Origin: CAZLNO01 sp964561005
GTDB lineage: Bacteria; Pseudomonadota; Alphaproteobacteria; Kiloniellales; Rhodovibrionaceae
Assembly: GCA_964561005.1 (NCBI GenBank)
Contig: CAZLNO010000004.1
Span: 1-64,000, forward strand
DNA: 64,000 nt
Direction: 5' to 3'
Shown: one piece after another, positions 46,533-55,847 of the stretch
How the letters are laid out: every line of letters starts with the position of its first letter
How positions within the stretch are numbered: position 1 is the stretch's first letter
The notes under the pieces: generated by a model
What the model saw: the letters and a program-made list of their open reading frames with translations, nothing else
Database searches by the model: none
Told to the model about the DNA's origin: nothing
Program-made: the position numbers and the translations under genes

Positions 46533-48212
46533 ATGACAGCGACCAATCGCGGCTCCGCCTTGTCCCGTCTGCGCCAGGCGTCCCGGGGCCTGTTTCGCGA
46601 GCGTCAGCTCCTTCTTCGCGAGGCGGACCGGGTTCGCAGCCTGCGCCTGTCCCGTGGCCTGCAGCAGACGGCGGCGGCCGGCGCGGTGGTGGCGCTCGTG
46701 GCATTGCTCGCCAGCGGAATCGCCCTGGTCCGGCAGGAGCAGCGCATCGCGGCGCGGCATGCCGAACTGGCGGCACTGCGCCAGAACCAGGCCGATCTGC
46801 GGCAGGATATCGACAGCCTTCGCGCCTATGCGGAGCAGATTGCCGAGGTCGGGCGTGGCGACGGCGATCGGGCGGTGCGGGCGCTCCACGGCGCTGGCGA
46901 GACGGTCGGCGACCTGCCCGAGGCCCTGGCGCGCGTGGCCGAGGCCGTGGCCAAGGTGGCGGGGCGCACGGCGCGGCTTGGCTCGCGGGCCCGCGAAAGC
47001 GAGGCCGCCCTGGGTGAGGCGGAGGCGCGGCTGGCGCACCAGGCCAGGGTGCGCGCCGAACTGGAGAGCGAGCTGGCGCGGACTCGCGCGGCGCTGGCCA
47101 ATGCCAGCAACGGCCGGGCCGATCTCGGCGGCAAGCTTGCGGAGACGATGGCCGACCTGCGCGCCGCCCGCATCTCGCGCCAGGCCGCCATGCAGAGCCG
47201 GTTGAAGGCCGAGCGCCGGGCGGACGCCCTGGAATCGCGGCTGGTCGAAGCGCGCGGCGCGGAAGAGCGCCTGCGCGGGCGGGTCGCCGGCTTGCGGGAG
47301 GAACTGCAGGCCAGCCGCGCGGCGCGCGCGGCCCTGGTCGACGAGCGCCAGGAGCTGGCCGACAAGGTCGCACGGCTGGAGGAGGCGCTGGGCACCGTGG
47401 CCGTCGGGCGCGACGGTGATCTCGTCGACCGGATTGCCGGGCTTCAGGAAGCCCTGGCCGCGACGGAGCGCGAGCGCGACCGGCTGGTGGCCGAGCGCGA
47501 GCGCCTGCTGGACCAGACAGACAGCCTGGAGCAGCGGATCACGGCGTTGCTGGAGCGCCAGTCGGGGCTGGTCGAGCACTTCACCGCCCGCACCAAGGAC
47601 GGGCTGGCGGCGATCGAGAATACCGTGGAGATGACCGGCCTCGACGCGGACGCGCTGATCGCCCGCGTGAAGGCCGAGGGGCAGGGGCGCGGCGGTCCCT
47701 TTGTTCCGGTGGCCGGCGCGAATATCCCCTATGTCGATCAGGTCGCCGAACTCGATCAGCAGATGGAGCGGCTGCTGACCTTGCAGACGGCTCTTGCCGC
47801 GCTGCCGCTCACCGCACCGCTGGATGCCTACTGGATCAGCAGCTACTACGGCAAGCGGCGTGATCCCTACAACGGTCGCTGGGCCATGCACGAGGGCCTC
47901 GACTTGGCGGCCCAGGCGGGATCGCCGGTGCAGGCCGCGGCACCGGGAACGGTGGCCTTCGCCGGCTGGAAGAGCGGCTACGGGCGCCTCGTGATCGTCG
48001 ACCACGGCTATGGCGTTCGCACCTACTATGGCCATCTGAAGTCGATTTCGGTGAAGAAGGGTCAGGAAATCGGGCATCGCGCGCGTGTCGGAGAGGTCGG
48101 CAGCACCGGCCGCAGCACGGGGCCTCACGTCCATTACGAGATCCGAATGGACGAGGAGCCCATGGATCCCATGAACTTTCTGAAGGCGGGCAAGCATGTT
48201 TTCAAAGGGTAG
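46533..48212 (+). CDS. Membrane-anchored M23 peptidase with long coiled coil
   Basis: The 559-residue protein has a short cytoplasmic N-terminus and one membrane segment (AAAGAVVALVALLASGIAL). A coiled-coil region of about 300 residues rich in Ala, Arg, Glu and Leu follows, then a LytM/M23 endopeptidase domain with HEGLDLA and HVHYE motifs and a YGH segment. It cleaves peptidoglycan cross-links in the periplasm. It overlaps the bactofilin gene by 17 bp. Such pairs are known from other alphaproteobacteria (LmdC-BacA), where the bactofilin positions the enzyme. A GTG at 46521 is an alternative start. Confidence 0.92.
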   Translation: MTATNRGSALSRLRQASRGLFRERQLLLREADRVRSLRLSRGLQQTAAAGAVVALVALLASGIALVRQEQRIAARHAELAALRQNQADLRQDIDSLRAYAEQIAEVGRGDGDRAVRALHGAGETVGDLPEALARVAEAVAKVAGRTARLGSRARESEAALGEAEARLAHQARVRAELESELARTRAALANASNGRADLGGKLAETMADLRAARISRQAAMQSRLKAERRADALESRLVEARGAEERLRGRVAGLREELQASRAARAALVDERQELADKVARLEEALGTVAVGRDGDLVDRIAGLQEALAATERERDRLVAERERLLDQTDSLEQRITALLERQSGLVEHFTARTKDGLAAIENTVEMTGLDADALIARVKAEGQGRGGPFVPVAGANIPYVDQVAELDQQMERLLTLQTALAALPLTAPLDAYWISSYYGKRRDPYNGRWAMHEGLDLAAQAGSPVQAAAPGTVAFAGWKSGYGRLVIVDHGYGVRTYYGHLKSISVKKGQEIGHRARVGEVGSTGRSTGPHVHYEIRMDEEPMDPMNFLKAGKHVFKG

Positions 48213-48750
48213 GACGCAGGCAGCGCCACCGGCCGTGCAGACATCCGGTACCAACCGGCCCACCGAGGCGAAGAGCGCGGGGGTTCCCTCCATCGTCAGC
48301 CCCGACCTCACGGTCCACGGCAATCTGGCCAGCGAAGGCGACATCCAGGTGGACGGCCGGGTCGAGGGAGACGTGGTCGCCGGCAACCTGACGATCGGCG
48401 AGCAGGGCGCGATCGAGGGCAAGGTCGAGGCCGCCACCGTGCGCATCCGCGGCGCCGTTCAGGGGGAGGTCCACGGCGACTCCGTGACCCTGCTGAGCAG
48501 CGCGCGGGTGCAGGGCGACATCGTTCACAACAGCCTGTCCATCGAGGCCGGCGCCTGGCTGGAGGGCCACTGCCGGCGCCGCGCCGTCCAGGGCGCGCAG
48601 CAGAGCCAGCCGGCCGGGACCGCCGCGCGCGGCGGCGGCGAGCGCAAAACCAAGCGAGCCGGCAACGGCGCGGGGGCCGAGGTCGTCGAGGTGACGCCCG
48701 AATCCGGCACGCCGGCGGCGGGAAGCGCCGGCACCAAGGACGCCAAGTAG
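48196..48750 (+). CDS. Bactofilin
   Basis: The 184-residue cytoskeletal protein has a central beta-helical bactofilin domain (residues about 35-125) with repeats such as TVHGNLASEGDIQVDGRVEGDVVAGNLTIGEQGAIEGKVEAATVRI. A polar N-terminal tail and an Ala/Gly-rich C-terminal tail flank it. Bactofilins polymerise without nucleotide and recruit cell-wall enzymes to defined zones. The gene overlaps the M23 peptidase gene by 17 bp, which supports joint function in cell shape. Confidence 0.93.
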   Translation: MFSKGRTQAAPPAVQTSGTNRPTEAKSAGVPSIVSPDLTVHGNLASEGDIQVDGRVEGDVVAGNLTIGEQGAIEGKVEAATVRIRGAVQGEVHGDSVTLLSSARVQGDIVHNSLSIEAGAWLEGHCRRRAVQGAQQSQPAGTAARGGGERKTKRAGNGAGAEVVEVTPESGTPAAGSAGTKDAK

Positions 48751-48753
48751 CGC

Positions 48754-49761
48754 CTATTCCGTGACGAGATTGCAGTAGGTCCGGGGGTCCACGTTGCCCC
48801 CGGACAGGGTCAACGCGACCGTGCGCCCGGCGACCGGGAGCTTGCCCGACAATACGGCGGCCAGGCAGACGGCGCCGCCGGGCTCCACGACCAGCTTCAG
48901 CGTGCGGTAGGCGAAGGCCACCGCCTCCGCCACCTCGGCGTCGCTGACGGCCAGGCCGCCGGACAGCAGCCGCCGGTTGATCTCGAAGGTGAGGGCGCCG
49001 GGCCGCGGCGCCAGCAAGGCATCGCAGATCGACCGCGCGCCCGGCTCGTTGCCCAGCCGTTCGCCGGCTTGCAGGGAGCGCGCGTGGTCGTCGAAGCCCT
49101 CGGGCTCGACGACGTAGATCTCCGTCTCGGGCGTCAGCGTCCTCAGCGCCAGCGCGGAGCCGGCGGCCAGGCCTCCGCCGCCGCAGCAGAGCAGCACCGC
49201 GTCCATCGCGGCTCCGCGCGCCGCGGCCTGGCGCGCGATCTCCAAGCCGCAGGTGCCCTGGCCGGCGATCACCGCGGGATCGTCGTAGGGCTTGATCAGC
49301 GTCGCGCCGGTCTCTTCCACGATGGCCGCGGCAACGCTCTCGCGATCCTCGAAGTAACGATCGTAGAGGCGGACCTCGGCGCCGTAGGCGCGCGTGTTCG
49401 CCACCTTCATCTCCGGCGCGTCCGACGGCATGACGATGACGGCCGGCAGGCCGCAGAGCTGGGCGGCGTGCGCGACGCCCTGCGCGTGGTTGCCGGAGGA
49501 GAAGGCGACCACGCCCGCCTCCCGCGCGCTGTCGGGAAGCCGGGCGATCTTGTTGTAGGCGCCGCGGAACTTGAACGAGCCGGTGCGCTGCAGCGTCTCC
49601 GGCTTGATCAGGACGGTGCCGCCGACCCTGGCGTCCAGGGCCGGCGAGTTCAGCAACGGCGTTTCCACGGACAGGCCGTGCAGCCGCCGCGCCGCGTCCT
49701 CGACATCGGCGAAGGTGGGCGCGGAGGGGGCTTCGGCGGTCGGTTCAGAGGTCGGGGCCAT
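48754..49761 (-). CDS. Threonine ammonia-lyase / serine dehydratase family protein
   Basis: This 335-residue fold-type II PLP enzyme has the Schiff-base lysine in SFKFRGAYN, the phosphate-binding glycine loop CCGGGGLAAG, FSSGNHAQGVAHAA and a C-terminal serine/asparagine segment. It lacks the ACT domain of biosynthetic IlvA and so resembles catabolic threonine or serine dehydratase, or a racemase. The substrate is not determined by the sequence. It converges on the bactofilin gene, with 3 bp between the stops. Confidence 0.9.
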   Translation of the reverse strand: MAPTSEPTAEAPSAPTFADVEDAARRLHGLSVETPLLNSPALDARVGGTVLIKPETLQRTGSFKFRGAYNKIARLPDSAREAGVVAFSSGNHAQGVAHAAQLCGLPAVIVMPSDAPEMKVANTRAYGAEVRLYDRYFEDRESVAAAIVEETGATLIKPYDDPAVIAGQGTCGLEIARQAAARGAAMDAVLLCCGGGGLAAGSALALRTLTPETEIYVVEPEGFDDHARSLQAGERLGNEPGARSICDALLAPRPGALTFEINRRLLSGGLAVSDAEVAEAVAFAYRTLKLVVEPGGAVCLAAVLSGKLPVAGRTVALTLSGGNVDPRTYCNLVTE

Positions 49762-49845
49762 GCATCGTCCAGTTCAAGCGAAAGACCGGTGGCGGCAGGA
49801 CGCGACGATACGCGCCGCCCGCCGGGGGCGCAATCGCCGCGCCCC

Positions 49846-50532
49846 CTAGCAGCCGAGCAGGTCGGCCACCTCGTCCAGCGTGCGCACCTCGGCGCGGGGC
49901 GTGCCGGGCAGACGCTCCGGCGGTTGCTCGAAGCGGTTGATCCAGGCGACCTGGAAGCCGAAGTGGGCGGCGCCGCTGACATCCCAGGCATTCGAGGAGA
50001 CGAAGCAGATACGCTCGCGCGCGACACCCGTGCGCTGGACGCCGAGGTCGTAGACGCGGGCGTCCGGCTTGTAGATACGGATGGGGTCGACGGTGATGAT
50101 GTGGTCCAGCAGGCCGTCGATTCCCGCCGCCTTCACCGCCGACTCGATCATGCGCGGCTCGCCGTTGGTGAGGATTCCGGTCGTCCGCCCGCTGGCCTTG
50201 ATCCGCTTCAGCGCCGCCGGGACCTCGGCATAGGTGTCGAGGCGGAGGTAGAGCTCCAGCAGGCGCTCGCGCAGTTCCGGCGCCGCCACGCCGTGGCTGG
50301 CCAGGGCGTAGTCCAGCGCCTCGCCGGTGATCGTCCAGAAGTCGACGTAGCTGTCCATCAACGTGCGCAGCCAGGTGTACTGGAGCTGCTTCTGCCGCCA
50401 GGTCGCCGACACGGCGGACGCCTTGTCCCCCAGTTTCGCCGCCTCCTTGTCCACGGCGGAATGCACGTCGAACAGCGTTCCATAGGCGTCGAACAGGCAG
50501 GCGCCGGTCTCGGCGAGCGCGGAATCGGTCAT
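49846..50532 (-). CDS. Haloacid dehalogenase type II
   Basis: The 228-residue HAD-superfamily enzyme resembles (S)-2-haloacid dehalogenases. The nucleophile aspartate is in CLFDAYGTLFDVHS, the threonine/serine segment is GILTNGEP, the lysine is in IRIYKPDARVYDL, and the acidic motif is in FVSSNAWDVSGAAHFGF. This fits hydrolysis of short 2-haloacids, though other phosphatase activities are possible. GGGAGGATC precedes the start at 50532. Upstream lies a 20-bp tandem repeat. Confidence 0.9.
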   Translation of the reverse strand: MTDSALAETGACLFDAYGTLFDVHSAVDKEAAKLGDKASAVSATWRQKQLQYTWLRTLMDSYVDFWTITGEALDYALASHGVAAPELRERLLELYLRLDTYAEVPAALKRIKASGRTTGILTNGEPRMIESAVKAAGIDGLLDHIITVDPIRIYKPDARVYDLGVQRTGVARERICFVSSNAWDVSGAAHFGFQVAWINRFEQPPERLPGTPRAEVRTLDEVADLLGC

Positions 50533-50570
50533 GGCGATCCTCCCTTGTCGCGGCTTTTTATCTGTCTCTG

Positions 50571-50610
50571 TGTTTTGCCGACGGACATGGTGTTTTGCCG
50601 ACGGACATGT
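50571..50610. repeat. 20-bp tandem repeat upstream of haloacid dehalogenase
   Basis: TGTTTTGCCGACGGACATGG and TGTTTTGCCGACGGACATGT follow each other directly at 50571-50590 and 50591-50610, in the gap between the dehalogenase and the lytic transglycosylase. Confidence 0.8.
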
Positions 50611-50672
50611 CGTCTTGTCAGGCGCGTCGTGCGGCCCGGGCAACTCGACGGGCAGACAAACGCATTATGCCT

Positions 50673-52736
50673 TCAAAGACAACAGGAAACAGCCGGCGAT
50701 CCGAGCTGGGAGGCCTGGTGCGGCTGCAGCAGGAGGTCGCTGTCCAGCGCCAGCGCGACCTGCGTGGGCGCCACGCGGTGGCGATAGATGGTCAGGCTCT
50801 CGAACACCCGCTGCACGTAGTTGCGCGTCTCCGAGAACGGCAGGCTCTCGATCCAGTCGACCGGGCCGATGAAGCCTTGGCGTGGATCGCCATAGCGGTT
50901 CAGCCACTGGGCGACGCGCGCGGGCCCGGCGTTGTAGGCCGCGACGGCCAACAGCAGCGAGCCGTCGAAGCGATCGATCAGTCCGGCCAGAAAGTGGCTG
51001 CCCAGGCGAATGCTGTAATCGCCATCGAGCCGCAGCCGCCGCCGGTCGAACGCGACATCCAGTTCGGCGGCGGCCTGGCGGGCCGTCGCCGGCATGAGCT
51101 GCATCAGCCCGTAGGCGCCGGCATGGCTGACCGCGCCGACGCGGAAGCTGCTTTCCTGGCGGATGATGGCCAGCAGCAGGGCGTCACGCTTCTCCCCGCG
51201 GATCGCCCGCGTGGCGGGAAGCTCGATGACGGGATAGAGCTGGTCGGGCAGGACGATGCCCTGTCGACGCGCCTTGCGCGCCACGCGGACCGCGAGGTCG
51301 CGACGCCCGGCCTCGACGGCCAGATCGGCCACCAGCTTGGCGGCCACGCCGTCGTCCATCCGCTCCGCCAGAAAGCGGATGAAGCGGCCGATGCGGTCTT
51401 TCTGCCCCAGGGCGCTCAGCCGGCGCACCACCCGCACCAGCTCGCGGTCCTCGAAGCGCCTGCGCTCAGCCGCATCGGGCCGGGGCGCGCGGGGCAGGGC
51501 CAGGAAGACGTCCTCGCCCAGACGGGCGGCGGCGAGCTGGCCATAGAACGTCGTCAGATTGGTGGCCGCGGTCTCGTACCAGCGGCGGGCCTTGGTGCCG
51601 GTCGTCGCCGACTCCGCCGCGCGCGCGGCCCAGTAGGCGCCGCGGGCCCGGCTGACCGGCGTGCTGACTCCCTCGAAAAGCCTTGTGAAGTGGCGATAGG
51701 CCCACGCCGGCTCGTTCAGGAAGCGCAGCGCGATCCAGCCCGCCAGCCATTCGCCCTGGGCGAAGCCCAGCCCGCTCTCCAGGCCGTGGTTGGCGGCCAG
51801 GCGGTAGGCCAGCGAGATCGAGCCCCTGTCGAGCGCTTCCCGCGCCGCCCAGTGGCGCAGTGGCCACCAGGCCGCCGCATAGGGCGCGCGCGGGCGCGGC
51901 GGGTCCAGCAGCGCCACGGCGTCCTCGAAGCGGCCCATGCGCTGGCGCCAGCGGGCGCGCTCGAACACCAGGCCGGGATGGTCGCGCAGGGAGTCGGGCA
52001 CGGCCGCGATGGCGCCATCGACGCCGGGCTGCATGCGGGCCAGCATGACGCGGGCGCGCGCCAGGGCCCGGAAGTCGGGACCGACCCGGCGCATCTGGCG
52101 CTCCGCCGCATCCAGCTCGCGTTCCCAGATCAGCCGGTCCAGCCGCTGGCGGTGCAGGTCCTCGCTCAGCAGATGCCCGTAGCGGGCGTGGAAGCGCCGC
52201 TCGTCGCCGGCCGGGAAGTCGCCTTCCAGCCAGGTGTGCCGCAGCAGCGCGCGGGCCGCTTCCTTGAGATCGGCGGAGATCAGCGCGTCGGCATAACGCT
52301 CCGCCCCATAGGCGCTGACCGGCCGGCGGTTCTCGAAGAACGCCCGCACCTCGGCGTCCGGCAGCTCGGCGGGCATCACGCCCTCGGCGCGGTACTGCAG
52401 GGTGTACTGCCAGGGCCAGTCCGGGTTCTCGCGCAAAAAGCGCCGGTAGGCCGCGAAGTCGCCGCCGCGGCGCTGCTCCACCAGCACGAACCAGTGCAGC
52501 GCCTTGCCCAGCAGCGGGTCCTCGAGCTGCGCGGCGATGGTCCGGGCGCGCGCGAAGGCGTCGGCGTCGATGGCCTCGAAGGCCTCCGCCAGCAGCACGC
52601 GTGTCGGCGGCTGCGGCGGGGGTGGCGGGACCGCGGCGCCGGCCGCCGCGGCACCGGCGGCAAGCAACATGACAGACACCGCGAGGGCCGCGATCCGCCG
52701 CGTGGCGTGTCCCACTGTCGATGACAACCAGGTCAC
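50673..52736 (-). CDS. Soluble lytic murein transglycosylase
   Basis: The 687-residue periplasmic enzyme cleaves peptidoglycan with formation of anhydromuramyl products. It has a signal peptide (IAALAVSVMLLAAGAAAAGA), a superhelical alpha-solenoid (about 50-520) and a C-terminal SLT domain with catalytic RQESSF, then GAYGLMQLMPATA, AAYNAGP and ETRNYVQRV. The start is GTG at 52736 with a GGGGGGATC ribosome site. Its position upstream of divergent dapA is typical of alphaproteobacteria. Confidence 0.95.
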   Translation of the reverse strand: MTWLSSTVGHATRRIAALAVSVMLLAAGAAAAGAAVPPPPPQPPTRVLLAEAFEAIDADAFARARTIAAQLEDPLLGKALHWFVLVEQRRGGDFAAYRRFLRENPDWPWQYTLQYRAEGVMPAELPDAEVRAFFENRRPVSAYGAERYADALISADLKEAARALLRHTWLEGDFPAGDERRFHARYGHLLSEDLHRQRLDRLIWERELDAAERQMRRVGPDFRALARARVMLARMQPGVDGAIAAVPDSLRDHPGLVFERARWRQRMGRFEDAVALLDPPRPRAPYAAAWWPLRHWAAREALDRGSISLAYRLAANHGLESGLGFAQGEWLAGWIALRFLNEPAWAYRHFTRLFEGVSTPVSRARGAYWAARAAESATTGTKARRWYETAATNLTTFYGQLAAARLGEDVFLALPRAPRPDAAERRRFEDRELVRVVRRLSALGQKDRIGRFIRFLAERMDDGVAAKLVADLAVEAGRRDLAVRVARKARRQGIVLPDQLYPVIELPATRAIRGEKRDALLLAIIRQESSFRVGAVSHAGAYGLMQLMPATARQAAAELDVAFDRRRLRLDGDYSIRLGSHFLAGLIDRFDGSLLLAVAAYNAGPARVAQWLNRYGDPRQGFIGPVDWIESLPFSETRNYVQRVFESLTIYRHRVAPTQVALALDSDLLLQPHQASQLGSPAVSCCL

Positions 52737-52955
52737 GCGATCCCCCCCTTGTCAACGTGGCGCGCCGCGGGCGGCGGCCATCGTTCACGAGACTACGCGA
52801 CAAAAGTTAATAAACCACGACACGATGCCGTGACGGCGTGCCCCGGCCTTGCCGCGCCGCGGCCGAGCGGCTATCGTGCGGCCCACGCCCGGCCGCGGGA
52901 AGGCCGTTCCGCCAACGAACCTCATTTATAACCGAATTCGAAACGGAGATCACCG

Positions 52956-53843
52956 ATGTCTGCGCCGATGTTTCGAGGCTCGCTATGCGCCCTGATAACA
53001 CCGTTCCGGAACGGCGGCGTGGATGAGAAAGCCTTCCAGGACCTCGTGCAGTGGCATATCGACCAGGGCACGCACGGCGTGGTCTCCTGCGGCACGACGG
53101 GCGAATCCCCGACGGTCAGCCATGCCGAGAACAAGCGCGTCACCGAGTTGGCGATCGAGGTATGCCGGGGCCGCATCCCGGTCATCGCCGGCACCGGCTC
53201 GAACGCGACCAGCGAGGCCGTCGAGCTGACGCAGCACGCCGCCAAGGCGGGCGCGGACGCGGCGCTGGTGGTGACGCCGTACTACAACAAGCCCAGCCAG
53301 GAGGGCCTGTACCAGCACTTCAAGGCCCTGCACGACTGCGCCGAGATCCCGATCATCATCTACAACATTCCGGGCCGCTCCGTCATCGACATGGACGTGG
53401 AGACCATGGCCCGGCTGGCCGAGCTGCCGCGCATCGTGGGCGTGAAGGATTCCAGCAAGGATCCGACGCGGCCCTATCGCACGCGCCAGGCCATCGGCGA
53501 GGGCTTCACGCAGCTTTCCGGCGAGGACGGGACCATCCTGCCGTTCCTGGCGATGGGCGGGCACGGCTGCATCTCGGTCACCGCGAACGTCGCGCCCGGT
53601 CCGCTGTCGGCGATGCACGAGGCCTGGCAGCGCGGCGACGTGGCGACGGCGCAGCGCATCAACGAGCGCCTGATGCCGCTGCACGACGCCATGTTCTGCG
53701 AGCCCAGCCCGGCGCCGGCGAAGTACGGGGCCAGCCTGCTCGGCTTCGGCGAGGAGACCGTGCGGCTGCCCATGGTGCCCTGTACCGACGCGGCCAAAGG
53801 GCGTATCCGCCAGGCCATGGCGCATGCCGGCCTGATCGACTGA
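52956..53843 (+). CDS. dapA: 4-Hydroxy-tetrahydrodipicolinate synthase
   Basis: DapA condenses pyruvate with aspartate semialdehyde in lysine and diaminopimelate synthesis. The 295-residue TIM-barrel enzyme has GTTGESPTVSHAE, VTPYYNKPSQEGLYQHF (with Tyr for proton relay), IYNIPGRS and the Schiff-base lysine in IVGVKDSS. A CGGAGATC ribosome site precedes it. It shares pathway substrates with hom, also in this window. Confidence 0.97.
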   Translation: MSAPMFRGSLCALITPFRNGGVDEKAFQDLVQWHIDQGTHGVVSCGTTGESPTVSHAENKRVTELAIEVCRGRIPVIAGTGSNATSEAVELTQHAAKAGADAALVVTPYYNKPSQEGLYQHFKALHDCAEIPIIIYNIPGRSVIDMDVETMARLAELPRIVGVKDSSKDPTRPYRTRQAIGEGFTQLSGEDGTILPFLAMGGHGCISVTANVAPGPLSAMHEAWQRGDVATAQRINERLMPLHDAMFCEPSPAPAKYGASLLGFGEETVRLPMVPCTDAAKGRIRQAMAHAGLID

Positions 53844-53892
53844 TCGCGCCCGCGCGTACCCGACACCTCTGGAATTCGGAGCTTCGGCAGCG

Positions 53893-54372
53893 ATGGCCCG
53901 GAAGGGCGCCAAGCCGTTCAAGGAGCACGGCACCGTGGCGGTGAACCGCCGCGCCCGCCACGACTATGCCATCGAGGAGGAGATCGAGGCCGGCCTGCAG
54001 CTTCATGGCAGCGAGGTCAAGTCGCTGCGCCAGGGCAAGTGCTCCATCGCCGAGGCGCACGCCGGCGAGATGAAGGGCGAACTCTACCTCTTCAACGCGC
54101 ACATCTCCGAATACCCGCCGGCGATGTTCAACCACGAGCCGCGGCGGCCGCGCAAGCTCCTGGTCCACAATCGAGAGTTGAAACGCCTGCTCGGCCGGAT
54201 CAAGGAGCAGGGCTACACGTTGGTGCCGATGGAGCTTTACTTCAACGGCCGCGGCATCGCGAAGCTGCGCCTGGGCCTGGGCAAGGGCAAGAAGAAGATC
54301 GACAAGCGCGAGACCGAGAAGAAGCGCGACTGGGAGCGCCGCAAGGCGCAGCTCCTGCGCGAGCACAAGTAG
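53893..54372 (+). CDS. smpB: SsrA-binding protein
   Basis: SmpB binds tmRNA to rescue stalled ribosomes. The 159-residue protein shows RRARHDYAIEEEIEAGLQLHGSEVKSLRQG, YPPAMFNHEPRRPRKLLVHNRELKRLLG, GYTLVPMELYFN and a basic tail (KRDWERRKAQLLREHK). It follows dapA by about 50 bp, a conserved alphaproteobacterial pair. Confidence 0.97.
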   Translation: MARKGAKPFKEHGTVAVNRRARHDYAIEEEIEAGLQLHGSEVKSLRQGKCSIAEAHAGEMKGELYLFNAHISEYPPAMFNHEPRRPRKLLVHNRELKRLLGRIKEQGYTLVPMELYFNGRGIAKLRLGLGKGKKKIDKRETEKKRDWERRKAQLLREHK

Positions 54373-54390
54373 GCGGGAGTCGGCCGCGCG

Positions 54391-55053
54391 TTACGCGGCT
54401 TGCGCGACCACCTCCGCCATGCGCGCCACGACGGCCTGGAACATCTCCGTGGTGAGGCGGCCGGTGTTCGTGTTGTAGCGCGAGCAGTGGTAGCTGTCGG
54501 CCAGCAGCAGGCCGTCGGGCAGGCGGTGCTCGGCGCCGTGGGCGAAGGGATGGCGGGCGCGGACCAGCCCGCGCGCCGCCAGCACGCTGTCGTGCGCGAC
54601 CTTGCCCAGGGCGAGCACCGCGCGCAGGCGCGGCAGCGCCGCCAGCTCCGCCTCCAGGTAGGCCGCGCGGCAGGTGCGCACCTCATCGGTGGTCGGCTTG
54701 TTCTCCGGCGGCACGCAGCGCACGGCGTTGGTGATCCGGCAGCCGACAAGCTCGAAGCCGTCGTCGGCGCGGGCGGCATAGGTGCCGCGGGCCAGGCCAA
54801 CGCGCGCCAGCGTCGGGTACAGCAGCTCGCCGGCGTAGTCGCCGGTGAACGGCCGCCCGGTCCGGTTCGCCCCCCTCAGTCCGGGCGCCAGCCCCACGAT
54901 CAGAAGGCGCGCCCCGGTGTCGCCAAAGGACGGCACCGGGGCGTTGCAGAAGTCCGGATAGGCCTCGCGGTTGGTTGACCGGAACCTGGCGAGCCGCGGA
55001 CAGAGATCGCAGTCCCGGCAGGGCTCCGGCGGTGCCGGTGGCGTCGCGGTCAT
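54391..55053 (-). CDS. Family 5 (UDGb) uracil-DNA glycosylase
   Basis: This 220-residue iron-sulfur glycosylase removes uracil and related bases from DNA. The N-terminal CRDCDLCPRL and a later CVPPENK segment supply four cysteines for the 4Fe-4S cluster. The active-site region GLAPGLRGANRTGRPFTGD has Ala where family 4 has Glu/Asp, which fits UDGb. A HCSRYNTNTGR segment is the C-terminal catalytic motif. It is convergent with smpB. Confidence 0.9.
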   Translation of the reverse strand: MTATPPAPPEPCRDCDLCPRLARFRSTNREAYPDFCNAPVPSFGDTGARLLIVGLAPGLRGANRTGRPFTGDYAGELLYPTLARVGLARGTYAARADDGFELVGCRITNAVRCVPPENKPTTDEVRTCRAAYLEAELAALPRLRAVLALGKVAHDSVLAARGLVRARHPFAHGAEHRLPDGLLLADSYHCSRYNTNTGRLTTEMFQAVVARMAEVVAQAA

Positions 55054-55063
55054 GCCGGTTGCG

Positions 55064-55702
55064 CTAGGCGTCCGACTCGTAATAGTTGCCGGGCGCGAGG
55101 TCCTCCGCGGGATAATCCTCGCTCTGGGGGCGCGGCGGGCGGTTGCGCCGGCGATCCTCCTGGCCGCCGCTGTGAACGCGCTCGATCGACTGGCGCAGCG
55201 TGTCCAGGTCGATGAAGGCGTCGGCCGCGCGCCGCAGCTCGTCGGCGATCATCGGCGGCGAGGTGCGGATGGTCGAGACGACCGTGGTGCGCACGGCCTT
55301 GCGCTGCACGGCGTCGATCAGGCGGCGGAAGTCGCCGTCGCCGGAGAACAGCACGACATGGTCGAGGCTGTGGGCGATCTCCAGCATGTCGATCGCCAGC
55401 TCGATGTCCATGTTGCCCTTGACCTTGCGCCGACCGGTGTCGGAGTCGTGGAACTGCTTGGTCGGCTTGGTCACCATGGTGTAGCCGTTGTAGTCCAGCC
55501 AGTCGATCAGCGGCCGGATCGGCGAGTACTCCTGATCCTCCACCAGCGCCGTGTAGTAGAACGCGCGCACCAGGCGGCATTCCTTGGCGAAGAGGTCCAG
55601 CAGCCGCTTGTAGTCGATGTCGAATCCCAGCGCGCGCGCCGTGGCGTAAAGGTTCGCGCCGTCGATGAACAGCGCGGCCCGTTCTTGCGGGTAGAAATGC
55701 AT
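55064..55702 (-). CDS. LabA/DUF88-type NYN-domain ribonuclease
   Basis: The 212-residue PIN-like NYN domain protein has the acidic metal site residues in ALFIDGANLYATA, MDIELAIDM and VLFSGDGDFRRLIDAVQ. Homologues are predicted RNases. The C-terminal 40 residues are polar and disordered. AGAGGT precedes the ATG at 55702. It precedes the UDG gene by 10 bp and is divergent from folK, as in many relatives. Confidence 0.9.
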   Translation of the reverse strand: MHFYPQERAALFIDGANLYATARALGFDIDYKRLLDLFAKECRLVRAFYYTALVEDQEYSPIRPLIDWLDYNGYTMVTKPTKQFHDSDTGRRKVKGNMDIELAIDMLEIAHSLDHVVLFSGDGDFRRLIDAVQRKAVRTTVVSTIRTSPPMIADELRRAADAFIDLDTLRQSIERVHSGGQEDRRRNRPPRPQSEDYPAEDLAPGNYYESDA

Positions 55703-55847
55703 GGGAATACCTCTGCGAATCGGTTTAAGCAATCGGGCCGCCCGCGGCGGCCGCGACGAGGACACCAGGGCCTCGGATTCCGGGCGTCCTTAGACCCTCG
55801 CGCAGCGCTATGCAAGAGATCGTTGGAGCCGCAAAGGAACGGGCTGG

